The notes under the pieces were generated by a model that was not told where the DNA came from, did no database searches, and saw nothing but the letters and a program-made list of their open reading frames with translations. From Candidatus Eiseniibacteriota bacterium (GTDB lineage: Bacteria > Eisenbacteria > RBG-16-71-46 > CAIMUX01 > WJJG01): DNA of 15,546 bases. A program made the position numbers and the translations under genes. Of the stretch, positions 5,099 to 12,445 are shown one piece after another; the first letter of the stretch is position 1, and every line of letters begins with the position of its first letter. Location of the stretch: the NCBI GenBank assembly GCA_016867695.1, contig VGIY01000027.1, forward strand, positions 1 to 15,546, written 5' to 3'.

Positions 5099-8000
5099 AT
5101 GAAGCCTTCCCGTTTCGGGCGGTGGATGCGCGCGGCGGCGCGTCCGGCGCTCCTCGCCTGGCTCGTCCTCGCGGCGGCGGCAGCCCGACCGGTGCCGGCC
5201 GAGGAGTTGACTCGGGACCTGCAGTTCCCCGGCCTCGAGATCGAGCGCGACGCCTCGGGAACGACGAGCCTCCTCAGCCTGCCGGGGGCGCGGATCGACG
5301 TCCCCTTCGGCGAACCGATGGTGCCCTCCATCGATCTCGTCCTGGAGCTGCCGGAGGGACGCCGGGCGGTCGGGGCGAGGCTGCAACTGATTGCTCAGGA
5401 GTGGATTGAGCTGCCTCTTGCGGTCGGGACCTACGCCGGCGAGGAGGCGATCGACATCGTCCCGGTCGACCCTCCGGCGCATCCTCCGGTCCCCTACGCG
5501 GAGGACGGGCACTTCCCGCCGCGCTGGGTGGATCTGGTCTCGACCGTGGAGCTGACCGACGGATCGCGCCACGCGGTCCTGCGCGTCCACCCGCTGCGGC
5601 TCTGGCCAGTGGCGCGGCGGCTCCTCTGGGTGACCGACGCGCGCCTCGTCGTCGAGCTCGCCGCGGACGGGGCGGAGGGCCCCGGCCCGGCGCGCAAGCG
5701 GCCGTCCCTGGCGTCGGGCGCGCCGGCGACCGCCGGCCGGCTCCTCCTGGCCGAGCCGGGCCTGGCCTTCCGGGAGACCCCCTCGATCGAGGGCAGCCCC
5801 GTCGAGTACGCGATCATCAGTCCCTCGAGCCCGCAGATGGTCGCCGCCTGGCAGGAGCTGGCCGACTGGAAGACCGCCACCGGGCATCCGGCGCAGGTCT
5901 TCACGGTCGACTGGATCGAGCGGAACTACCCCAACGGAGCGGACCGCGCCGAGCGCATCCGCCTCTTCCTGCAGGACGCCTACGCCCACTGGGGACTGCG
6001 CTGGGCGCTCCTGGGCGGGGACGTCGAGGACATCCCCGTGCGCTACGCGCTCTCGATGGCCTACGGGGGGACGAACGGCACGCTGATCGCCACCGACTAC
6101 TACTACGCCTGCCTGGAGGGCAACTGGGACGCCGACGGCGACGGCGTCTTCGGCGAGGGGGACGACCGGGCGGTCCACGGCGGCCAGCACCTGGACTACG
6201 CCGACACGACCCCCGAGATCCACGTCGGGCGGGTCAGCGCCAAGACGCCCGCCGAGGTGCGCGCCTATCTGGAGAAGTACTTCGTCCACGAGCGCACGCC
6301 GTCCGCGGACGGCTACCTCGACCGCTACCTGCTGCTGGGCGAAGTCCTCTTCCACGCCCAGTGGTCGCTGACCGGCCTCGGCTCGCGCTCCGACTGCCAC
6401 GCCGAGGAGTGCATGGCGGACTACTGCCGGCGGATCGACAGCCAGCGCGTCTGCGCGACGATGGACGGCGCGAGCGACTGCTTCATGATCGAGGCCATCC
6501 TGGCCGACAGCCTCTCGCTGCCGCTCGACCGCACGCTGCTGCTCGAGCGGGCCGCCTACTGGGCGGAGAGGAAGCCGGAGCTGCAGCCCCCGCCGATCGT
6601 GGAGACGAGCGCGGAGGTGATCGCCCAGATCAACGCCGGCCACGGCTTCGTGCACCACGTCGGCCACGGCGACCGCGACCGCTGGGCGGTCGGCGCGGGG
6701 CGGCTGTTGATCGCCGACCTGGCCGCGCTGATCAATGGCGCCGCCGGGCACTTCTTCTGGGCTCACGCCTCGAACTGCTACTCGGCCGCCGTCGACTACG
6801 ACTGCATCGGCGAGCGCATGGTGCTGCTGCCGGGCCACGGCGCGGTCGGCTACATGGGCTGCTCCAACGCCGAATTCCCGGGCACGGCCACGAAGTTCGT
6901 CCGCGACTACTATCGCTTCGGCTACGGGGCCGACGGGCGGACGATCGGCGACGGCTTCTACGGCGCCCAGGGGGCGCACGCGCTCACCGGCACCTTCGCC
7001 AACGCGGAGTTCGGCTACACGCGCTTCCTGCTCTACAGCCAGATCCTGATCGGCGAGCCCGGCATGGTCCTCTGGCGAGGGACGCCGGCGAATCTGGACG
7101 TCGAACTGGTCGGGCATCCGCAGTGGACGGTGCCGCTGGGCAGCGGGCCGCTGACCGTCGCCGTCACCAGCGGCGGCTCGCCCGTGGCGGGCGCGCGCGT
7201 CTGCGTGCACAAGCCGGGCGAGGCCTACGCGGTGGGGGTGACCGACGCGACCGGGAGGATCGCGCTGCCGTTCGCTCCGCGGGCGCTAGGCTACTTCTCG
7301 GTCGGCGCCAGCGCCGGGGGGTTCAGGCCCGTACTGGTCGACGGCGACGGGGCCGAGGTGGTCGGCCCGATGGCGGGAGCCGTGCTGCGCGTCGAGGGCC
7401 TCACGGTCGTCGACGACGGCTCGGGCGGCAGCGACGGCGACGGCAACGGCGCGATCGAGGCGGGCGAAGAGATCGTCCTCTCGCTATCCCTGGCCAACCT
7501 GGGCAGCGCCGCGGCCGCCGGCGTGTCGGCGAAGCTGCGACCAGGGAGCGAAATCCCAGACGGCACGCTGGCGCTCGTCGACTCGACGGCGAGCTTCACC
7601 GCCGTGCCCGCGGGAGGCGCGCCCGTGACGGTGGCCGACGCCTTCCGGCTCTCCTTCCCGGTGCGTCCCCCGGCGCAGACCTTCGGCGAGGCCGATTCGC
7701 GGCGGCTGCCGATGCGCGTGGTCGTCACCCACGGGGCTGCCGAGTTCGAGGCTCCGCTGTCGCTGGAGCTGCGGCGCCCGCGGATCGAGGTCGCGCCCAA
7801 CGTGCTCGTCGACCCCGCCGGGCCGGCCGCCGATCTCTGGCTGGGGCTGGACAACCTGGGCAAGGGCTCGGCCAGCAGGCTGACCGCCCGGCTGACCTCG
7901 CTCCAGCCGGGAGCGATCACCGTCGAGGGGGGCGCGAGCGCCGCGATGGCCGTGCGCGACATCGCCCCCGGCGACACGGCGCTCGCCGGGCCCTTCCGCC

Positions 8001-10405
8001 TGAGCGTCTCCAATCCGCTCGGCCGGCTCCGGCTCGAGGTGACGACCAGCCTGGGCGGGACCGACACGCTGCACACGCGCGAGCTGGACTTGAGCGGGCC
8101 CGCCGCCCCGGAACCGCTCGCGCTGATCGGCCTGCCGCAGGCCATCCGCGCCTCCTGGGAGGAGCCGTCGGACCCGGGCGGCGACGCGATCCTCGGCTAT
8201 AGAGTCTACCGCGCCCCGGCCGGGTCGGGAGAGTTCGAGGAGGCCTTCCCGGGCCTTCTCGTCGGACACCGCTTCTTCGAGGAGAGCGGACTGGCCGAGA
8301 TGGCTCGCTACACCTACTACGTGAGGGCCGTCGACGCGGGGGGCAACCTCGGCACCGCTTCGGGCCCAGTCTCCGCCTACACCTCCCCGGGGGTGAGCGC
8401 CGGATGGCCGAACCAGGTGGAGGTGGCCACCGAGGCCTCGCCGATGATCTGCGAGCTCGACGGCTGGGCCGGCCCCGCCTGGGGGCGGGAGGTCGTCTTC
8501 GGCGCCGAGACGCTCTACGCCTTCCACTCCGATGGCAGCGAGGTGATCGACGGGGACTTCCTCGAGCGCACGCGCGGGCCGTTCACCGCCCCCGGGTACG
8601 GCCACGTCGGCCAGGGTTTCTGGGGACGGGCGGCCTGCGGCGACCTGGACGGCGACGGCGAGAAGGAGATCGTCGCCGCCGCCTTCAACAGGACCAACGA
8701 GGCCGGCCTGCCGGACGCGCGCGGCGAGATCGTCTGCTGGGGCCCTTGGGGGCGAGCTCCCAAGTGGGTCTACACGATGCCCCGTTGCGTCGCCTGGACG
8801 ACGCCCGTGCTCTACGACCTGGACGAGGACGGCACGCTGGAGACGATCTTCCTCGCCGGGCCCAGCGGCCAGGCGGGCGTCTACATCCTCGATCACAACG
8901 GACGGCCCTGGGGCGACACCAACCCGGCCACGGGGCTGCTGCGCAGCCTGGGGGGGCACAACCTCTACCAGCGGCCGGCGATCGGCGACGTAGACGGCGA
9001 CGGCCAGCCCGACATCGTCGTCGCCTCGCGCACCAGCGACCCGGCGCTGGGGGCGCTGCACGTGCTGCGCCCGAACGGCAACTACGTCATCGGCTTCAGC
9101 GGCCAGGGCTCCGGGCTGCTCTTCTCCGCGGTGCCCACCTATCCGCTGGCCAATCAGTCGACGACCGGGTCGGCGACGCTCGGCAACGTCGACGGCGTGC
9201 CCGGCGACGAGATCTTCGTCGTCACGCCCGACCGCCTCTGGTGCTTCAAGCGCAACGGGCTCGTGCTCTGGAAGCTCGACTTCACCAGCCGGTTCACCGC
9301 GACCTATCAGATCTTCCCCGAGCCGGCGCTCGGCGACGTCAACCGCGACAACCTGATCGACGTCGCCCTGGTGGACGCCTCAGCCAAGCTGCACCTGCTG
9401 CGCGGCTCCTCCGGGCAGGCGATTCCCCCCTTCCCGATCCAGCTCGAGACGGGCGTCTACTACGGCTCCTGCATTCTGGCCAACGTCGACGAGGGCCCCG
9501 AGCCGGAGATCGTCTTCGGCGACAACAAGCAGCGTATCCACGCCTACACCTTCCGCGGCGAGATCGCCCGCGGCTTCCCGATCCACTTCGGGGGCAAGCT
9601 CATGCACCAGTCGCTGGCCGCCTGGGACATCGACGAGGACGGCTTCCAGAACCTCGTCGTCCAGGCCAACCAGTCGACGAGGCTGTCGGTCTACGATCTC
9701 TCGAGCTCGCCCTTCCCGCAGGATCCGGTCGAACAGGCGAAGCAGAATCCCTGGCCGATGCGCAGCCGCGACCCGCGCAACACGGGGCGCTACACGAACG
9801 AGCCCCCGGTGGCGGTGCGCCTCCAGGCCGAGGCCCCCGTGCTTGCCGAGGACGGAGGCGTGTTCCTGGCCTGGTCGACGGCCGAGGCGGTCCAGCTCTT
9901 CCGCATCCGCCGCTCGGCCTCGGCCGAGGACGAGGCGCTGCTGGTTGGGGAGGTGCCCGGACGAGCGGGAGGGGCGTCGGAGCGCTATACTTTCACTGAT
10001 CGGCCGCCGGCGGCCGGGCGTTACGTCTACCGGATCAATCCGGTCAACCTGGCCGGCGAGGAGGAGCCGGGGCCGCTGGTGGCGGTCCTCGTGGGCCCGC
10101 CCGCGGCGGCGCGCTTCGGCATCCAGCGGGTTTCGCCCGATCCGTTGACGCGGGGCCGGGAGGCGACGATCGCCTTCGGCCTGCCCGACGCCGGGACGGG
10201 ATCGCGGGAAGTGCGGCTCGAGGTCTTCGATCTGCAGGGCCGCCGCGTGGCCGCCCTCGTGCAGGGGGAGCGGGCGCCGGGGACCCACTTCGTCGTCTGG
10301 GACGGCAGGGACGACGGCGGCCGCCCCGTGACGACGGGACTCTACCTGCTCCGGCTGCAGGCGGGGGGCCAGGCCGGGGCGCGGAGGCTGCTGGTCGTGC
10401 GCTGA
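5099..10405 (+). CDS. Large secreted gingipain-type (C25) cysteine peptidase with FN3, FG-GAP and FlgD-like domains
   Basis: This 1,768-residue protein starts at 5099 after GAGAGGAG. Residues 1-34 are a Sec signal ending VPA. About 60-205 resemble the C25 propeptide. The peptidase (about 236-660) opens EYAIISPSSPQM, carries the family calcium-type loop DADGDGVFGEGDD (344-356), catalytic His about 523 (HVGHGD) and Cys about 560 (SNCYSAA), and ends GEPGMVLWRG. A carboxypeptidase-regulatory-like beta domain (about 685-735), CARDB-like repeats and an acidic DGSGGSDGDGNG loop follow. Then come an FN3 domain (about 1003-1100), seven FG-GAP/VCBS-like repeats (for example GDLDGDGE at 1181, GDVDGDGQ at 1296), an FN3-like module (about 1567-1667) and a FlgD-like C-terminal domain (VRLEVFDLQGRRVAAL). 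The family cleaves proteins outside the cell; gingipains cut after Arg or Lys, but specificity cannot be read here. The C-terminal domain matches that of the aminotransferase at 1549-2988 and suggests shared export or surface attachment. The gene is monocistronic by context. Confidence 0.9.
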   Translation: MKPSRFGRWMRAAARPALLAWLVLAAAAARPVPAEELTRDLQFPGLEIERDASGTTSLLSLPGARIDVPFGEPMVPSIDLVLELPEGRRAVGARLQLIAQEWIELPLAVGTYAGEEAIDIVPVDPPAHPPVPYAEDGHFPPRWVDLVSTVELTDGSRHAVLRVHPLRLWPVARRLLWVTDARLVVELAADGAEGPGPARKRPSLASGAPATAGRLLLAEPGLAFRETPSIEGSPVEYAIISPSSPQMVAAWQELADWKTATGHPAQVFTVDWIERNYPNGADRAERIRLFLQDAYAHWGLRWALLGGDVEDIPVRYALSMAYGGTNGTLIATDYYYACLEGNWDADGDGVFGEGDDRAVHGGQHLDYADTTPEIHVGRVSAKTPAEVRAYLEKYFVHERTPSADGYLDRYLLLGEVLFHAQWSLTGLGSRSDCHAEECMADYCRRIDSQRVCATMDGASDCFMIEAILADSLSLPLDRTLLLERAAYWAERKPELQPPPIVETSAEVIAQINAGHGFVHHVGHGDRDRWAVGAGRLLIADLAALINGAAGHFFWAHASNCYSAAVDYDCIGERMVLLPGHGAVGYMGCSNAEFPGTATKFVRDYYRFGYGADGRTIGDGFYGAQGAHALTGTFANAEFGYTRFLLYSQILIGEPGMVLWRGTPANLDVELVGHPQWTVPLGSGPLTVAVTSGGSPVAGARVCVHKPGEAYAVGVTDATGRIALPFAPRALGYFSVGASAGGFRPVLVDGDGAEVVGPMAGAVLRVEGLTVVDDGSGGSDGDGNGAIEAGEEIVLSLSLANLGSAAAAGVSAKLRPGSEIPDGTLALVDSTASFTAVPAGGAPVTVADAFRLSFPVRPPAQTFGEADSRRLPMRVVVTHGAAEFEAPLSLELRRPRIEVAPNVLVDPAGPAADLWLGLDNLGKGSASRLTARLTSLQPGAITVEGGASAAMAVRDIAPGDTALAGPFRLSVSNPLGRLRLEVTTSLGGTDTLHTRELDLSGPAAPEPLALIGLPQAIRASWEEPSDPGGDAILGYRVYRAPAGSGEFEEAFPGLLVGHRFFEESGLAEMARYTYYVRAVDAGGNLGTASGPVSAYTSPGVSAGWPNQVEVATEASPMICELDGWAGPAWGREVVFGAETLYAFHSDGSEVIDGDFLERTRGPFTAPGYGHVGQGFWGRAACGDLDGDGEKEIVAAAFNRTNEAGLPDARGEIVCWGPWGRAPKWVYTMPRCVAWTTPVLYDLDEDGTLETIFLAGPSGQAGVYILDHNGRPWGDTNPATGLLRSLGGHNLYQRPAIGDVDGDGQPDIVVASRTSDPALGALHVLRPNGNYVIGFSGQGSGLLFSAVPTYPLANQSTTGSATLGNVDGVPGDEIFVVTPDRLWCFKRNGLVLWKLDFTSRFTATYQIFPEPALGDVNRDNLIDVALVDASAKLHLLRGSSGQAIPPFPIQLETGVYYGSCILANVDEGPEPEIVFGDNKQRIHAYTFRGEIARGFPIHFGGKLMHQSLAAWDIDEDGFQNLVVQANQSTRLSVYDLSSSPFPQDPVEQAKQNPWPMRSRDPRNTGRYTNEPPVAVRLQAEAPVLAEDGGVFLAWSTAEAVQLFRIRRSASAEDEALLVGEVPGRAGGASERYTFTDRPPAAGRYVYRINPVNLAGEEEPGPLVAVLVGPPAAARFGIQRVSPDPLTRGREATIAFGLPDAGTGSREVRLEVFDLQGRRVAALVQGERAPGTHFVVWDGRDDGGRPVTTGLYLLRLQAGGQAGARRLLVVR

Positions 10406-10432
10406 CCGGGGCCGCGGCGACGCCGGCCGGTC
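10404..10432 (+). terminator. Imperfect GC hairpin at the end of the peptidase gene
   Basis: GACCGG (10404-10409), overlapping the stop codon, pairs with CCGGTC (10427-10432), with more GC pairing inside after a small bulge. There is no U tract, so this is a weak terminator call. Confidence 0.35.
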
Positions 10433-10457
10433 TCGGGGGCGCGGGGGTGGAAAGGGG

Positions 10458-10486
10458 TTGCGGGACGCCGGCGCTTCGGATAGATT
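10458..10486 (+). promoter_or_regulatory. Promoter of the tRNA-Gln/tRNA-Glu unit
   Basis: TTGCGG (10458-10463), a 17-bp spacer and TAGATT (10481-10486), 21 bp before the first tRNA base. The -10 has the TAGnnT form shared by other promoters in the window. Confidence 0.5.
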
Positions 10487-10507
10487 GGCATGTCGCCCAA
10501 TGATTAC

Positions 10508-10578
10508 AGGGGAGTCGTCCAGGGGTAGGACACATGACTCTGGATCATGGAACCGGGGTTCGAATCCCTGCTCCCCTG
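10508..10578 (+). tRNA. tRNA-Gln (anticodon CTG)
   Basis: A complete cloverleaf of 71 nt. Acceptor AGGGGAG pairs with CTCCCCT, the D stem is GTCC/GGAC, and the anticodon stem CATGA/TCATG encloses loop CTCTGGA with CTG at 10540-10542. The T arm is CGGGG-TTCGAAT-CCCTG with one G-U pair. The discriminator is G and CCA is not encoded. The first pair is A1-U72, whereas U1-A72 is usual in bacterial tRNA-Gln. It reads CAG codons; a TTG-anticodon partner is expected elsewhere. Confidence 0.95.
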
Positions 10579-10628
10579 CAGCGGCCGGCGTCGCGGGCGC
10601 GGGTCCGGGGGCTTGCCGTACAGCGAGC

Positions 10629-10703
10629 GGGGCCATCGTCTAGGGGTTAGGACAGGTGGTTCTCAGCCATCAAACCGGGGTTCGAATCCCCGTGGCCCTG
10701 CCA
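10629..10703 (+). tRNA. tRNA-Glu (anticodon CTC)
   Basis: A complete cloverleaf of 75 nt including an encoded CCA. Acceptor GGGGCCA pairs with TGGCCCT (the first pair is a G-U wobble), the D stem is GTCT/GGAC, and the anticodon stem GGTGG/CCATC encloses loop TTCTCAG with CTC at 10662-10664. The T arm is CGGGG-TTCGAAT-CCCCG and the discriminator is G. It lies 50 bp after tRNA-Gln and probably shares its transcript. It reads GAG codons. Unlike its neighbour it carries CCA in the DNA. Confidence 0.95.
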
Positions 10704-10714
10704 AGTCAACGCAC

Positions 10715-10746
10715 GGCGGGGGGAGCGGCGGACGGCTCTCCCCGCC
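10715..10746 (+). terminator. Hairpin terminator after the tRNA pair
   Basis: GGCGGGGGGAGC (10715-10726) pairs with GCTCTCCCCGCC (10735-10746), 12 bp with one G-U, around an 8-base loop, followed by only two T's. It starts 12 bp after the tRNA-Glu CCA. No obvious promoter separates it from the next gene at 10795, so some read-through may feed the downstream pair. Confidence 0.65.
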
Positions 10747-10794
10747 TTCGTACCGCGACCGCGGCCCGTCGCCGGGACGGGCGGTGAGGACGAC

Positions 10795-11469
10795 ATGGCC
10801 AAGCAGAAGCCCGGAGTGAAGCGTTTCGCCGGGCGATGGGTCCGTGAAGGCGAGCAGCACCGGGACCGGAGGCGCCTGCTCCGGGCGGTGCTGGGCCGCT
10901 TCTGGTACCTGCTCGTGCCCTTCCTCGGGATCATGTGCGCCAACGACACCCACGTCCGGCCCGACCTCGAGGACATGAAGAACGCCCGCAACCTCGAGCT
11001 CAAGGACGTCCTCGACCGCAAGGACGACTTGCGCGCCCAGACGGCGGCCGTCTACGGCGAGGTAGTCGGCGTTCAGGACATGGTCGACACGCTCTACGCT
11101 CCCCGCATCGAGATGTTCGCGGCGATCCGCGACAGCCTGGGCGAGACTCGCGCGGTCTACGATGAGACCCTGCCCGAGACGCGGGCGCGCATCGACTCGC
11201 TGGAGGCGGTCTCCGGCGAACTCCTCGCCGAGGTCGACCACGCCTCGTCCACCTATCGGCGCCGATCGGCCACGCTCGACAGCCTCGTCGCCTGGCAGGC
11301 GGCGCTGGACGACTCGATCGTCGCTCTCGACGAGCAGATCGCCATGCGCACCGACCACCTCTACCGCCTGCGCCACCCCCGGGAGTACCAGCGCAAGGAT
11401 GCGCTCTTCATCGGGACGGGCGAATACCCGCGGCGCGACGAGAACCCGTCGCGCGAGAGGGGGCAGTAG
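10795..11469 (+). CDS. Single-pass membrane protein with coiled coil, unknown function
   Basis: This 224-residue protein I do not recognise. The start has GTGAGGA 6-7 bp upstream. A basic N-terminus (residues 1-34, rich in K and R) precedes one hydrophobic segment at about 35-50 (RFWYLLVPFLGIMCA), predicted N-terminus in, bulk outside the cytoplasm. There is no lipobox: the residue before the Cys is Met. Residues about 55-185 are charged heptad-like helices (LELKDVLDRKDDLRAQ; ARIDSLEAVSGELLAEVDH; SLVAWQAALDDSIVALDEQI), then a polar tail with a GTGEYPRRDE segment. It is followed after 3 bp by a second membrane coiled-coil gene, so the two likely form one unit. FtsB/FtsL-like, TolA-like or secretion-adaptor roles are all imaginable, but no family signature supports one. 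Confidence 0.7.
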   Translation: MAKQKPGVKRFAGRWVREGEQHRDRRRLLRAVLGRFWYLLVPFLGIMCANDTHVRPDLEDMKNARNLELKDVLDRKDDLRAQTAAVYGEVVGVQDMVDTLYAPRIEMFAAIRDSLGETRAVYDETLPETRARIDSLEAVSGELLAEVDHASSTYRRRSATLDSLVAWQAALDDSIVALDEQIAMRTDHLYRLRHPREYQRKDALFIGTGEYPRRDENPSRERGQ

Positions 11470-11472
11470 GCC

Positions 11473-12435
11473 ATGGCCCGGGGATTCCGCTTCAACCCCT
11501 CGCTGCGCATGCCGATCATCGACATCGTCGTCGCCCTGCTGCTGGTCGTCGCCTCCGGCTACTTCTGGTTCCAGAACCAGGGACGGGCGCGTCTGGCCGC
11601 CGGCCGGGAGAGCTGGCGCGAGGCGCAGTTGAACAACCACGAGGAGATCCGCCGGGGCCTTGCCGATCTCGAGCAGGCCCGCCGCGAACTCGCCCAGGCC
11701 AAGGCGGATCGGGACGCGAAGGCCGAGGAGGCCCGCTGGCTCGAGGAGCAGTGCCACGTCGAGCAGCAGCGCATCGCCGAGGGCCAGCAGCTCGACCAGG
11801 AGTTCACCGATCGGCTGCTCGACCTGCGGATGCACATCACGCGCCTGCGCGAGCAACGCGGGGCGCTGAACAGCGACGTCTTCCAGGCCGAGGCGCGGAT
11901 CCGCGAGCACCGGAGCCGCAACGCCGATCTCGAGGCGCAGGCGCTCGAGCGCGTGCGCGAAGTCGAGCGCATCGGGCAGTGGATCGCCGAAGCCCAAGCC
12001 GAGCTGCGCGAGAACCCGGTCAGCCGCTTCCCCGAGCGCAGTTCCCTCTCCTCGGTGGTCGAGTTCGCCGGCATCGGCGACGATCCCGAGGAGCGCTTCG
12101 TGTTCAGCCTGGCCCGCGGGTTCACCCGGATCGGCGCGCTGGACGTGGGGCTTCTCGGCTCGCTGGGCCTGAGCGGGGGAGGCGACAGCTCGCTCAAGGA
12201 GGGCGGCGTCTTCGCCAACCTGCCGCTGGCCCACCGGCGGGCCTCCCTCGACTTCGAGGGCGGGGTCAGCCAGCTGCAATCGCGCCTCTACGACGACAAG
12301 AAGACGGGTCCCTTCGCCGGGGCGACGCTGCGCCTGGCGCCGCTGCGCCGCGAGCGGCTCTTCCTCCTGGCGGGCACGCGCTACAGCCAGGAGGATCTGG
12401 GCCTGCGGCTCGGCCTGGGGCTGGGCCGCCGCTAG
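11473..12435 (+). CDS. Membrane-anchored coiled-coil protein with beta-rich C-terminus, unknown function
   Basis: This 320-residue protein is unrecognised. Residues about 14-33 form one membrane helix (PIIDIVVALLLVVASGYFWF) after a short basic N-terminus. Residues about 40-185 are a long Glu/Arg/Gln-rich coiled coil (EIRRGLADLEQARRELAQAK; LLDLRMHITRLREQRGALN). Residues about 195-320 switch to short alternating strands with Gly turns and end in an amphipathic run (RLFLLAGTRYSQEDLGLRL). That end resembles strands of a small barrel or beta-sandwich, but it does not close with the C-terminal aromatic typical of outer-membrane barrels. Start ATG is 3 bp after the preceding stop, with a purine-rich GAGAGGGGG within that gene as ribosome-binding site. 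It ends only 10 bp from the convergent SpoU gene stop. A periplasm-spanning protein linking the inner membrane to another envelope layer is a plausible guess. Confidence 0.72.
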   Translation: MARGFRFNPSLRMPIIDIVVALLLVVASGYFWFQNQGRARLAAGRESWREAQLNNHEEIRRGLADLEQARRELAQAKADRDAKAEEARWLEEQCHVEQQRIAEGQQLDQEFTDRLLDLRMHITRLREQRGALNSDVFQAEARIREHRSRNADLEAQALERVREVERIGQWIAEAQAELRENPVSRFPERSSLSSVVEFAGIGDDPEERFVFSLARGFTRIGALDVGLLGSLGLSGGGDSSLKEGGVFANLPLAHRRASLDFEGGVSQLQSRLYDDKKTGPFAGATLRLAPLRRERLFLLAGTRYSQEDLGLRLGLGLGRR

Positions 12436-12445
12436 GCCGCCCGCA

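Noticed and set aside
4895..7210. A 771-codon open frame on the minus strand across the start of the peptidase gene, and similar long antisense frames at 1654-3270 (+), 7484-9061 (-), 10663-12711 (-) and 13915-15297 (-)
   Set aside because: They mirror real genes in a GC-rich genome where antisense stops are rare. Their products are Arg/Gly/Val-rich with no domains, and 10663-12711 runs antisense through a tRNA gene and two recognisable coding regions.
6361..8202. Long same-strand frames inside the C25 peptidase gene (also 8404-9999)
   Set aside because: The peptidase frame has continuous domain signatures through both stretches; the alternatives are Arg/Ala/Gly-rich shadow products.
10508..10703. 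Integration site of a mobile element at the tRNA genes
   Set aside because: No integrase gene and no duplicated tRNA end downstream; the next genes share the local base composition.
10795..10950. Lipoprotein signal in the first coiled-coil protein (and in the cysteine-rich protein at 3462)
   Set aside because: The residue before the cysteine is Met in one and Leu in the other; a lipobox needs Gly, Ala or Ser there.
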